In this document: positions 1 to 7,596 of the stretch, in pieces | Numbering within the stretch: the first letter of the stretch is position 1 | Layout: every line of letters begins with the position of its first letter | Assembly (NCBI GenBank): GCA_015067935.1 | Contig: SVLL01000014.1 | Location: 1 to 36,860, forward strand | Source: Oscillospiraceae bacterium | GTDB taxonomy: Bacteria; Bacillota; Clostridia; Oscillospirales; Oscillospiraceae | Direction of reading: 5' to 3' | Length of the DNA stretch: 36,860 nucleotides | The notes under the pieces: generated by a model | The model's input: only the letters and a program-made list of their open reading frames with translations | What the model was told of the DNA's origin: nothing | Databases searched by the model: none | Position numbers and translations under genes: made by a program

Positions 1-66
1 ATCCTCGGCTTCCAAAAATTTAAGGCTATGTAGGTATCATCAGGTTACCTACATAGCTGTAGGTAT
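1..66. repeat. Palindromic TACCTA/TAGGTA cluster at the broken end of spoIVB
   Basis: The word TGTAGGTA/TACCTACA occurs three times in 40 bases and forms overlapping inverted repeats. One is CTATGTAGGT (27-36) with ACCTACATAG (48-57). The other is TACCTACA (46-53) with TGTAGGTA (58-65), four bases apart. The block touches the stop codon of the truncated spoIVB gene, so it may be the end of an inserted element or a recombination scar. The half-sites resemble the operators upstream of nifS (TTACCTA and TAGGTAA), but the spacer is 8 rather than 9 bases. No coding sequence is seen here. Confidence 0.5.
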
Positions 67-986
67 CATAGATTGACACACACATGGGTCACCGCGCCGA
101 TGAGCTTGCCATCCTGCATAATCGGCGAGCCGCTCATCCCCTGCACGATGCCGCCGGTACACGCCAAAAGAGCCGTATCCGTCACCTTCAGCAGCAGATT
201 CCGCCCGCCGTCGCGGCTCTGGGGATAAATTTTGAGAATTTTCACAGAATATTCCCGTACCCCTTCCCCGGAAACCGTGGACCGAATCACTGCGTCTCCT
301 ACCTTCACCTGAGAAGCGGTGGCAATGGGCACTGTTTGCCCTTCCCAACCTTTTTCGCACATGCCGAACACACCCTGCTGGGTATTCCGCTGCAGCCTTC
401 CCACAGCCTCCGGGGATTCCATCGTGCCGTAAAGCTGCCCCGGTTCTCCGATTTTTCCTTTTTTTACCGCTGTCACCCGGGCATCGTATGCCCAGCCCTC
501 GGCAAGCTGCAGCAATTTCCCGTTGCCATCGTTGACCCCGTGCCCCAGCGTGCCAAATTGCTTTGTCGCCGGATCATACCAAGTCACCGTACCGATTCCC
601 GTAACGCCCTGCCGCAGATAAACGCCCAATTTCGGACCATCCGGGGTAATTACAGGCGACATTTTCAGATTTTCCGTTTTCCCCTGCCGCTGAATCTGAA
701 TGGAAACCGTCCCATCGGAGCATTCCAATGCCTTGCGTACATCCTCGGCGCAGGTGATGACCACATCATCAATTTTCTGAATAATGTCACCACCCAGCAA
801 ACCTGCCGCCTTGGCACTGACGCCCTGAATTTCATCAAATCCGGCAATGGTCACCTGATTGTCCCGCAGTTCCAGCCCTACGATTCTCCCCACCGGCACC
901 AATTCCTTTGCCAGTGCGGTTGTCGTCAATAAATATACACACAGCATCGTGCAGCCGATGCGTCTGAGCAAATTTTTTCCTTTCAT
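66..986 (-). CDS. spoIVB: SpoIVB-type S55 serine peptidase, C-terminus truncated
   Basis: SpoIVB is the forespore-secreted serine peptidase that triggers pro-sigma-K processing in sporulation. The start at 986 (MKGKN) has a GGAGGTG ribosome binding site; an upstream in-frame start at 1097 would run through promoter DNA. The 306-residue product has an N-terminal hydrophobic segment (about residues 7-25), a PDZ domain (about 40-115) and the S55 peptidase domain. The likely catalytic residues are His in GTLGHGV, Asp in KVTDTALL and Ser in GMSGSP. After GAVTHVCVN the protein stops, where family members usually continue for about 20 more residues beginning with DPT. The missing tail coincides with the palindromic block at 1-66, so the gene looks broken there. 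All catalytic residues remain, so activity is not excluded. In many relatives spo0A follows downstream; that lies outside the window. Confidence 0.85.
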   Translation of the reverse strand: MKGKNLLRRIGCTMLCVYLLTTTALAKELVPVGRIVGLELRDNQVTIAGFDEIQGVSAKAAGLLGGDIIQKIDDVVITCAEDVRKALECSDGTVSIQIQRQGKTENLKMSPVITPDGPKLGVYLRQGVTGIGTVTWYDPATKQFGTLGHGVNDGNGKLLQLAEGWAYDARVTAVKKGKIGEPGQLYGTMESPEAVGRLQRNTQQGVFGMCEKGWEGQTVPIATASQVKVGDAVIRSTVSGEGVREYSVKILKIYPQSRDGGRNLLLKVTDTALLACTGGIVQGMSGSPIMQDGKLIGAVTHVCVNL

Positions 987-1083
987 TTTCTTCACCTCCG
1001 CCCTCTTAATATTCCAAAGGCAAATGAAAAGTAACCGCTGAAAAAGTCGAAAAATTTGGGAAAATTTTGCAATGATTTTTCTT

Positions 1084-1106
1084 TTACCTATTGACAAAGT
1101 AGGTAA
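1084..1106 (+). promoter_or_regulatory. Operator 1 of the nifS operon (probable Rrf2/IscR site)
   Basis: This is a perfect 7-base inverted repeat, TTACCTA-N9-TAGGTAA, 23 bases in total. It completely covers the -35 hexamer of the nifS promoter, which is a repressor position. A second site with the same geometry lies 34 bases downstream. The operon encodes an Rrf2-family regulator, so autoregulation is the simplest reading; the binding itself is inferred. Confidence 0.7.
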
Positions 1107-1119
1107 GTAATGCTATATT
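1091..1119 (+). promoter_or_regulatory. SigA-type promoter of nifS-nifU-rrf2
   Basis: TTGACA (1091-1096), a 17-base spacer and TATATT (1114-1119) make a near-consensus housekeeping promoter. Transcription should begin near 1126, about 70 bases before nifS. The 5' leader holds a small GC-rich hairpin (GGTCGGC/GCCGGCC, about 1160-1179) just before the ribosome binding site. Confidence 0.8.
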
Positions 1120-1140
1120 ACCCACGGAAATACTAGGTAA
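1118..1140 (+). promoter_or_regulatory. Operator 2 of the nifS operon (probable Rrf2/IscR site)
   Basis: TTACCCA-N9-TAGGTAA has the same 23-base layout as operator 1, with one mismatch between the arms. It overlaps the end of the -10 hexamer and the predicted transcription start, so occupancy of both sites would block the promoter. Confidence 0.65.
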
Positions 1141-1195
1141 ATAAAAACTGTCACGCCGGGTCGGCATCCATGCCGGCCTTTCAGGAGGATTTTAT

Positions 1196-2383
1196 ATGCA
1201 AGTTTACGCAGATAATGCCGCCACTACCAAAATCAGTGCCGCGGCTTTGCAGGCCATGCTGCCTGCCTTTGAAACCTATTACGGCAACCCCTCCAGCCTG
1301 CACTCCGTAGGTCAGGAGGCCAAGGAGCTGCTGGAAGATGCCCGTAACCGAATCGCCAAGTGCATCGGTGCCGAGCCCCGGGAGATTTACTTCACCTCCG
1401 GCGGCAGTGAGGCCGACAATCAGGCGATTCTTTCCGCTGCAAAATTGGGCGCGAAAAAAGGCAAAAAGCACATTATTTCCACCGCTTTCGAGCATCACGC
1501 TGTTCTGCATGTGCTGGAAAAGCTGGAAAAAGAGGGCTTTGAAGTCACCTATCTGGATGTAAAAACCAATCACAACATCACCGCTCAGGATGTGAAAAAC
1601 GCCATCCGGGAGGACACCTGTCTTGTCACCGTGATGTACGCCAATAACGAAATCGGCTCGGTGCTTCCCATTCCCGAAATTGGTGCGGTCTGTAAGGAAG
1701 CCGGTGTGCTTTTCCATACCGATGCTGTGCAGGCGGTTGGTCATATCGCCATTGATGTCAAAAAGGAAAACATCGATATGCTCAGCCTTTCCGCCCATAA
1801 GTTCCATGGTCCCAAGGGCATCGGCGTGCTGTACTGCCGCCGGGGCATTCTGCTGACCAACCTGATCGACGGTGGTGCGCAGGAACGGGGCAAGCGTGCC
1901 GGCACGGAAAATCTGCCTGCCATCTGCGGCATGGTTGCCGCTTTGGAAGACAGCCTTGCCCATTTGGAAGAAAACACCGCCAAGGTCACCGCACTGCGGG
2001 ATAAGCTGATCGACGGTCTGTCCAAAATTCCCCACTGCGCCCTGAACGGTGACCCTGTCAACCGCCTGAGCGGCAATGTGAGCTTCTGCTTTGAGGGCAT
2101 TGAGGGCGAAAGTCTGCTGCTTCTGCTGGATATGAAGGGCGTTCAGGCATCCTCCGGCTCTGCCTGCACCTCCGGCTCGCTGGATCCCAGCCATGTGCTG
2201 CTGGCCATCGGACGGGTTCACGATGTGGCCCACGGCTCTCTGCGGCTTTCTCTGTGTGAGTACAACACCGAAGAGGAAATTGACCACATTCTCACCGTTG
2301 TTCCTGAAGTCGTGGCGTATCTGCGGAGCATTTCCCCCGTCTGGCGTGACCTGCAAACCGGTAAGAGAACGTATATTCTGTAA
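1196..2383 (+). CDS. nifS: Cysteine desulfurase NifS/IscS
   Basis: This PLP enzyme removes sulfur from L-cysteine and passes it to the NifU scaffold for iron-sulfur cluster assembly in the cytoplasm. The 395-residue length is normal for class I NifS/IscS. Visible motifs are the N-terminal DNAATT, the His-containing AFEHHA, the PLP-binding lysine in [12 protein letters not shown] and the sulfur-accepting cysteine in [10 protein letters not shown] good AGGAGG lies 8 bases before the ATG. It is the first gene of an operon with nifU (62 bases downstream) and an Rrf2 regulator, under a promoter with two operators. Whether it serves general or dedicated cluster assembly cannot be told, but it is the typical Clostridia housekeeping arrangement. 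Confidence 0.95.
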   Translation: MQVYADNAATTKISAAALQAMLPAFETYYGNPSSLHSVGQEAKELLEDARNRIAKCIGAEPREIYFTSGGSEADNQAILSAAKLGAKKGKKHIISTAFEHHAVLHVLEKLEKEGFEVTYLDVKTNHNITAQDVKNAIREDTCLVTVMYANNEIGSVLPIPEIGAVCKEAGVLFHTDAVQAVGHIAIDVKKENIDMLSLSAHKFHGPKGIGVLYCRRGILLTNLIDGGAQERGKRAGTENLPAICGMVAALEDSLAHLEENTAKVTALRDKLIDGLSKIPHCALNGDPVNRLSGNVSFCFEGIEGESLLLLLDMKGVQASSGSACTSGSLDPSHVLLAIGRVHDVAHGSLRLSLCEYNTEEEIDHILTVVPEVVAYLRSISPVWRDLQTGKRTYIL

Positions 2384-2395
2384 GTATAAGATGTA

Positions 2396-2420
2396 GGGCG
2401 GGGGCTTGCTCCCGCCGCCC
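2396..2420 (+). repeat. GC-rich intercistronic hairpin between nifS and nifU
   Basis: GGGCGG (2396-2401) pairs with CCGCCC (2415-2420) around an imperfect GC-rich interior. There is no U-tract, so it is not a terminator. It looks like a short interspersed palindrome that could also stabilise or process the nifS mRNA. Confidence 0.45.
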
Positions 2421-2445
2421 AATCTGTAAATAAAGGAGAAAAATT

Positions 2446-2874
2446 ATGGCACTTTACAGTGAAAAAGTTATGGACCATTTCACCCATCCCCGGAATGTGG
2501 GCGTGATTGAAAACGCCGACGGCATCGGCGAGGTGGGCAACGCCAAGTGCGGCGACATTATGAAGATCTATCTGAAGATTGAAAACGAGACCATCGTGGA
2601 TGTAAAGTTTGAGACCTTTGGCTGTGGCAGTGCCATTGCCTCCTCCTCCATGGCCACCGAGATGATCAAGGGCAAGTCCATCCACGAAGCAATGGCCCTG
2701 ACCAACGCTGCCGTTGCCGAGGCGTTGGACGGTCTGCCCCTGCACAAAATGCACTGCTCCGTTCTGGCAGAGGAAGCCATCAAGAGCGCACTGAAGGACT
2801 ATTTTGACAAGAATAACATCCCTTACGACCCCAAGGATTTCCCGGATTGCGCCCACTGCGCCCATTGCGACTGA
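2446..2874 (+). CDS. nifU: NifU/IscU-type iron-sulfur scaffold protein
   Basis: This is the N-terminal NifU/IscU scaffold on which NifS-derived sulfur and iron are assembled into clusters. The 142-residue protein starts MALYSEKVMDHF after an AGGAG site. The three cluster-binding cysteines sit in NAKCGD, FGCGSA and HKMHCSVLAE. The C-terminus carries an extra cysteine-rich tail (CAHCAHC) that could bind metal or be a redox site. The gene lies between nifS and the Rrf2 regulator; its stop codon is one base before the regulator's ATG, indicating translational coupling. Confidence 0.94.
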   Translation: MALYSEKVMDHFTHPRNVGVIENADGIGEVGNAKCGDIMKIYLKIENETIVDVKFETFGCGSAIASSSMATEMIKGKSIHEAMALTNAAVAEALDGLPLHKMHCSVLAEEAIKSALKDYFDKNNIPYDPKDFPDCAHCAHCD

Positions 2875-2875
2875 T

Positions 2876-3283
2876 ATGATCGTATCGACAAAAGGACGCT
2901 ACGCTCTGCGGGTGATGGTGTGTCTGGCCCAGCAGGAGGCAGATGCCTACATCCCCTTAAAAGAGATTGCAGAGGCGGAACATATTTCCCAAAAGTATCT
3001 GGAAGCCATTATGACCACGCTGTCCAAAGCGGACTTTGTGGATGCCGTCCACGGCAAGGGCGGCGGCTACCGGCTGAACAGAGCACCGGAAAAGTATACC
3101 ATCGGCAGTATTTTGAAGCTTACGGAGGGTTCCCTGGCGGTTGCCTCCTGCTCCGTCACCGGACCGGCTGCCTGCTCCCGGACTACCTGTTGTGAGGCAA
3201 AGCCCATGTGGGATAAGCTGGATGCGATGATCGACAATTTTTTTGAGGGCATCACCCTTGCGGACCTGCTGAAAAAAGATTAA
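2876..3283 (+). CDS. Rrf2-family regulator, IscR-like
   Basis: This is a transcription factor of the Rrf2 family, 135 residues. The start at 2876 follows the nifU stop by one base and gives the canonical family N-terminus (MIVSTKGRYALRVMV); longer in-frame starts lie inside nifU. A winged helix-turn-helix fills about residues 1-75 (EHISQKYLEAIM, then the wing GKGGGYRL). Cysteines at 92, 100, 105 and 106 occupy the position where IscR-type members bind a [2Fe-2S] cluster, so it probably senses cluster status. Being in the nifS-nifU operon with two matching operators over the promoter, it most likely represses its own operon when clusters are plentiful. CymR-like cysteine-metabolism control is the alternative, but CymR lacks the cysteine cluster. 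Confidence 0.88.
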   Translation: MIVSTKGRYALRVMVCLAQQEADAYIPLKEIAEAEHISQKYLEAIMTTLSKADFVDAVHGKGGGYRLNRAPEKYTIGSILKLTEGSLAVASCSVTGPAACSRTTCCEAKPMWDKLDAMIDNFFEGITLADLLKKD

Positions 3284-3287
3284 CAGT

Positions 3288-3317
3288 AAAAATCCCCTCC
3301 GTCAGGAGGGGATTTTT
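3288..3317. terminator. Bidirectional terminator between rrf2 and the convergent six-gene operon
   Basis: ATCCCCTCC and GGAGGGGAT pair around a GTCA loop, with A5 on one side and T5 on the other. The hairpin can therefore end transcription from both the rrf2 gene (+) and the ceramidase-like gene (-), whose stop codon is at 3319-3321. Confidence 0.9.
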
Positions 3318-3318
3318 A

Positions 3319-4668
3319 TCACTTTTTCATTTTCTCCAGCAATTCTTTGCCGCCTTGGATAATCCGCTCTGCCACGCCGGCTTTGTAACGGGAGGTTCTA
3401 GCCTCATAGCCACCCTCATCAAAAGCAGACTGCATAGGGAAATATCCCTGACTGCCGTTGGTCAGCGCACAAGGCAGAATCAAATCCCAGCCCTCCGTGT
3501 CCTTGATCCCAACGCCAATATCCGTAAAGGGCTCACCGGGAATGCCCACAAGAGCAATATTCCCCAACCGCACCCCTGTCAATGTCAGGTCAATAAATTC
3601 CGGACCGTGCTCCAAATCACACATCCGCAGCGCCTCCGCCACTACTGTGGTCAGCTCCATCGCTTCATAGGGAATCAGATCATCCCGACCTTCTTCGTGG
3701 AGTTTTTTGTACTCGTGTGCCAAGGGCAGCTGCTCTGCTGTGGGCATGTTGGTGGGCAATTTCAGGGTCTGACGCAGGCAGTCAATGCTTTCCACATCCA
3801 CATACGCCACCTTGTCATACACCTGCAAAACTGTACCCGCCAGCGCCCGACCCACAAACCGGGCCATTCCGGGGCTCTTCATCTCGTTGTCAAAGCTGAT
3901 TTCCGTGTCATTCATATCGCCGGGCTTGGGGTGGACATTGGTGCTGCCCACATCTCCCTCCGCCCCGGGGAAGAACATACATTTCGTCCCGTCCAGCGCC
4001 TTTTCAAGGGTACTGCGCATTGCACCCGGCCAATCCGCAGAAATCAGATTTCCATTGATGGTATCTGCGTGCAGGCCGTAATTCACCAGCACAATACTGT
4101 TCCCGCTTTCCCGATCAAATCGCAGTACATTCACCCGCTGATCCAGCGTGCCGATGGGATGATCAATATTGGGGTCATCGATGAGCGGGCAGGTCATAGT
4201 CGTGCCGTCCTTCATCTTGTACCGGCGGATATATGCCACCCGTTCCGGTGCCCAACCCTGAGCAAAACCCATCTTTGCAGGCTGTAAGTCCGCCAGTGCA
4301 AGGGCGGCCACATCGGATAGACGCCTGCCTAAAAATTGGGTGTATTCCAAAATATTCTCCGCCATTGTGGGCAGATCGCTAACCTCCGGACCGGTATGGG
4401 TATGGGACGCACAGATAAAAATACAATTTTCCTCCACTCCGGTGGTCTGTGCAATTTTTGTCCGGTAACTGTCAGCCACACTGGTCTTGATCAGGCAATT
4501 ATCCACTGCTATCAGCAAAATCGTCTTGTCGCTGCAGCGCAGCGCCATACAGCTGGCCATCAGGTCATCCAAAAAGCCCTCTGCAAAGCGTTCGATGTAA
4601 TAGCCGTGCACAAAAATCCCCAAGGGAGGATTGATGTTCAGCTCTGCATAGCCTACTGCAAATGCCAT
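3319..4668 (-). CDS. Neutral/alkaline ceramidase-like hydrolase
   Basis: The 449-residue protein resembles the N-terminal domain of neutral/alkaline non-lysosomal ceramidases. The zinc-site motif SHTHTGPE (about residues 87-94) and a later histidine in NYGLHADTINGNLISADWPG match the metal-binding layout of that family. There is no signal peptide, so it is probably cytoplasmic, unlike secreted ceramidases. Many bacterial members of this family have unknown substrates, so ceramide cleavage should not be assumed. It is the last gene of a six-gene operon; its ribosome binding site GGAGG lies inside the end of nagA, only two bases separate the two genes, and a terminator follows. Confidence 0.75.
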   Translation of the reverse strand: MAFAVGYAELNINPPLGIFVHGYYIERFAEGFLDDLMASCMALRCSDKTILLIAVDNCLIKTSVADSYRTKIAQTTGVEENCIFICASHTHTGPEVSDLPTMAENILEYTQFLGRRLSDVAALALADLQPAKMGFAQGWAPERVAYIRRYKMKDGTTMTCPLIDDPNIDHPIGTLDQRVNVLRFDRESGNSIVLVNYGLHADTINGNLISADWPGAMRSTLEKALDGTKCMFFPGAEGDVGSTNVHPKPGDMNDTEISFDNEMKSPGMARFVGRALAGTVLQVYDKVAYVDVESIDCLRQTLKLPTNMPTAEQLPLAHEYKKLHEEGRDDLIPYEAMELTTVVAEALRMCDLEHGPEFIDLTLTGVRLGNIALVGIPGEPFTDIGVGIKDTEGWDLILPCALTNGSQGYFPMQSAFDEGGYEARTSRYKAGVAERIIQGGKELLEKMKK

Positions 4669-4670
4669 AC

Positions 4671-5813
4671 TTATACCTCCTCAAACCGGCAGATTTTACC
4701 CGCCAGCATTACCTTTTGCACATTAAATTTGTCGTCCACGAACACCAGATCTGCCACCTTTCCCTTGGCAACAGAACCCACATCCTCCAAACCCACCGCA
4801 CGGGCAGGGTTGGTGGACGCCATCAAAAACGCCTGAGCGATTCCGCAGTTTGTGTGGCACATAATGTTACGGCAAGCCATATCCATGGTCAGCTTGCTGC
4901 CGGCAATGCCCCCATTGTGATCAAAATTCAGATCCTGCACGTGGGCATACTGCTCCGGCACGGGATTGTTGTATACCGTACTGTCCGTCACCAAAATCAC
5001 GCGATTGACGCCTTTTGTGTGTAGCAATAGCTGCTGCATTTCCGGGTGAACATGAATTCCCTGAGAATCGCAGATCAGTTCTGCATACATCTCCGCCTCT
5101 TTGAAGCAATATTCGTCCGGTCCATAGCCGCGCAAGCCCTTGCAGGAGAGCTTTCTGCCCGTAGCATTCATACAGTGGGTCATCAGGGTGGGGCGATATT
5201 TCCCCAGATCCCGAATCTCCATCGGCGTTGCCTCGCTGTGCCCCACTGCGATCACCGCATTGGGATTTACCTGCTTTGCGTAGGTCAAAAACGGCAGCAG
5301 ATCTTCCCGCTCTGGTGCCACTGTCCAAACTCTCACAGATTGGCCGCAGGCGTCAGCAATGGGCTTGTAATCTTCCTCACGCACCCCGTACCGCCAGGGA
5401 TTTTTATCTGCGTGAGAGCCATAATCCGGGTTCGTGTAAGGGCCTTCCATATAGATGCCCTTGATGGTCGGCGTATGCACCATTGCCGCCTTGATTTTGG
5501 CGATGGATTCCAGCAGCGTTTCCCGATTCATATGGTAGTCGGTGGTTGCCAAAATGGTCGTCTCACCGTGGCGCAGAAAATACGCCGCTGCCTTTTCTGG
5601 GTCGTGACAGGTAGAAAATCCCCCGCCCCCGTGGACGTGAATATCCACAAAACCCGGGCCTACATATGCCCCCTGTGCGTCAAGGATTTCCGCACCCTCG
5701 GGAATCTCCAAATCCTGCCCAAAGGCTGCAATGCGGCCATCCGCAACGAGCATTTTCCCATCAAATAAAATTCCGTTTTCCAACACCAGATTGGCATTTA
5801 CAATGGCAACCAT
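4671..5813 (-). CDS. nagA: N-acetylglucosamine-6-phosphate deacetylase
   Basis: NagA removes acetate from N-acetylglucosamine-6-phosphate in amino-sugar breakdown and cell-wall recycling. The 380-residue amidohydrolase shows the metal-binding GFVDIHVHGGGG, the active-site MEGPYTNPDYGSHA, the metal ligands in AVGHSEAT and LMTHCMNATG, and the catalytic Asp region ILVTDST. Two Gly residues usually found in the MEGPF...KGAH loop are replaced, which may reflect a subfamily with a different sugar. It sits 17 bases after the desulfidase-like gene and 2 bases before the ceramidase-like gene. No nagB or nagE lies nearby. AGGAGG precedes the ATG. Confidence 0.85.
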   Translation of the reverse strand: MVAIVNANLVLENGILFDGKMLVADGRIAAFGQDLEIPEGAEILDAQGAYVGPGFVDIHVHGGGGFSTCHDPEKAAAYFLRHGETTILATTDYHMNRETLLESIAKIKAAMVHTPTIKGIYMEGPYTNPDYGSHADKNPWRYGVREEDYKPIADACGQSVRVWTVAPEREDLLPFLTYAKQVNPNAVIAVGHSEATPMEIRDLGKYRPTLMTHCMNATGRKLSCKGLRGYGPDEYCFKEAEMYAELICDSQGIHVHPEMQQLLLHTKGVNRVILVTDSTVYNNPVPEQYAHVQDLNFDHNGGIAGSKLTMDMACRNIMCHTNCGIAQAFLMASTNPARAVGLEDVGSVAKGKVADLVFVDDKFNVQKVMLAGKICRFEEV

Positions 5814-5830
5814 TGCCCTACCTCCTAAAA

Positions 5831-7126
5831 TCAGCAGGAACGATTTTTCTCCTCGCTCAGCATGATATCCAAAATCGTCTTATCCGTAGCGCGCATACCC
5901 TCCCGGGCCAGACGGCCAACATTTTGCACCGTCTTGTCCACGCCCTTAGTGACGATGCCGTCGCCGCCGTAGAATTGCTGATGCTCGCAGTACATATCCC
6001 AGCCCAAAATACCCGCATCCACCGCCGCGGCAATTTTGGCCGCGCAGGAGGGTTTTGCACCGTCGCAGATGGTGCCGGACAAAATGGCAATGGCATTGAC
6101 CACTGTGTGGGCCACTGCATGGCTCTTTCCGCCCATCAGATAGGCGATGCCTGCTCCGGCACCGCACCCCGCACTGATGGCTCCGCAGTAGGCCGACAGA
6201 CGACCGATTCCGGTCTTTTGATGGATGGTCACCAAATCGCTGACCGCCACAGCGCGGAGCAATTCCTCTTCACTTTTCCCCAGTGCCTTGGCATAGATCG
6301 CCACCGGCACGCTGGCAGTAATACCCTGATTTCCGCTGCCGGAAATGATGATTGCCGGCATTTCACAGCCGCTCATCCGGGCATCGGAACCGGCTGCCGC
6401 ATAAGCTGCCGCCTGCTTGCTGAGCAAATCTCCCTGCCGGGAGAGCAAAACGCTTCCGATGTTCGCACCCCAGTTATTCTTCAAGCCCTCTTCCGCTAAC
6501 GCCAGATTGCATTTCAGCTGCTGACCGATGGTCGGGCGCACATCCTCCACATCCAGACAATCCGCAAAGGCCACAATATCCTCAATACTCAGGCAGCTTT
6601 TGTCCGTCAGATGGTCTTCTGAAGACTCTACGATGGGCAAATTCAGCAAGATTTCCCCGTTTTTTTCCAAATAAACCACATTTGTGTGGTGATTTGTGAT
6701 GCGAATCCGGGCAGAATCCGCCCCACGGGTCAGGGTCAGGTCAATGTCAAAGGCCAGCTCCGAATCCGATTGAAAAAGCTCCACCGGCGTAGCAGCCATA
6801 AATTCCTGCAATGCCGGCAGCTGCGCTTCGGTGACCTGCGAGATGACCTGCAATTCCTTTTCTGCGTCACCAGCCACAATACCGATACAAATGGCCGGCA
6901 CAATGCCGTGAAGGCCACCGGTATTGGGCACAATAACACTCTTGACATTCTTGATGATGGCACCGCTGATTCTGGCGGTCACCTTTTCCGGGACAGCTCC
7001 CAGCAAAAGCCGTCCCTTGGCACCGGCATAGGCCAGCGCGATGGGCTCGGTGCAGCCCATTGCCGGGCGCAGCTCTTCCTGCAAAATATTCAGATACTGC
7101 TGATAAAGGGCGTCATTTCTCTTCAT
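5831..7126 (-). CDS. L-cysteine desulfidase / L-serine dehydratase-like (UPF0597, CdsB family)
   Basis: The 431-residue protein belongs to the UPF0597 family, which includes L-cysteine desulfidase (cysteine to pyruvate, ammonia and sulfide) and resembles the iron-sulfur L-serine dehydratase alpha chain. Supporting motifs are the N-terminal RPAMGCTEPIALAYA with Cys25, the VPNTGG loop, and C-terminal cysteines in GTICDGAKPSCAAKIA that are placed to bind a cluster. Its ATG overlaps the stop of the GtrA gene by four bases (ATGA), so the two are translationally coupled. Whether cysteine or serine is the substrate cannot be read from sequence. Confidence 0.8.
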   Translation of the reverse strand: MKRNDALYQQYLNILQEELRPAMGCTEPIALAYAGAKGRLLLGAVPEKVTARISGAIIKNVKSVIVPNTGGLHGIVPAICIGIVAGDAEKELQVISQVTEAQLPALQEFMAATPVELFQSDSELAFDIDLTLTRGADSARIRITNHHTNVVYLEKNGEILLNLPIVESSEDHLTDKSCLSIEDIVAFADCLDVEDVRPTIGQQLKCNLALAEEGLKNNWGANIGSVLLSRQGDLLSKQAAAYAAAGSDARMSGCEMPAIIISGSGNQGITASVPVAIYAKALGKSEEELLRAVAVSDLVTIHQKTGIGRLSAYCGAISAGCGAGAGIAYLMGGKSHAVAHTVVNAIAILSGTICDGAKPSCAAKIAAAVDAGILGWDMYCEHQQFYGGDGIVTKGVDKTVQNVGRLAREGMRATDKTILDIMLSEEKNRSC

Positions 7127-7575
7127 ACTTTCACTCTCTTTTCCGCATTTTCCGTTGCTTTAAAGACCCAAAGCTTCTGCATAATATAACTGACCACAAA
7201 CAGCGCGGTCATCACGCCGGCGTAGATCACGCCCCGCAATGCCACCTGCTCTTCCCCGATGGAGAACAGAGCATAGATTCCGGTGGTCAAAAGCAGCTGC
7301 AGCACCGCCACCGGCAATGCCTGCAGCATATATCGCACAAACGCCACACCGATGGATCGCTGACTGCGGAACACCAGCTTCTGGTTGATGTAAAAATTGA
7401 TTACATTGGACACCATCCGAGCAATTACCATCGGCAGCAACGCCACCGCCGCATCCGACAGCCGTCCCGACAACAGCCAAGCCGACAGCAGAAACACGCC
7501 TTCCTCCGCCACCGAGCTGATAAAGGAGCTGGCAGTATATTTCAGAAATTGCTTTTTGATTTTCAGTTTCTTCAT
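7123..7575 (-). CDS. GtrA-family membrane protein
   Basis: The 150-residue protein is mostly hydrophobic, with four predicted membrane segments (about residues 12-35, 42-62, 82-105 and 112-135). The pattern SSVAEEGVFLLSAWLL then ARMVSNVINFYINQKLVF is typical of GtrA, a family that helps move lipid-linked sugars across membranes in cell-surface glycosylation. No glycosyltransferase accompanies it here, so its partner must lie elsewhere. AGGAGG precedes the ATG, and the stop overlaps the next gene's start. It is an unexpected member of a mainly catabolic operon. Confidence 0.8.
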   Translation of the reverse strand: MKKLKIKKQFLKYTASSFISSVAEEGVFLLSAWLLSGRLSDAAVALLPMVIARMVSNVINFYINQKLVFRSQRSIGVAFVRYMLQALPVAVLQLLLTTGIYALFSIGEEQVALRGVIYAGVMTALFVVSYIMQKLWVFKATENAEKRVKV

Positions 7576-7596
7576 TTGCTGCCCTCCTTTTGCAAG

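Noticed and set aside
1141..1195. Riboswitch in the nifS leader
   Set aside because: The leader is only about 70 bases with one small hairpin; no known riboswitch core fits, and the operator pair explains regulation.
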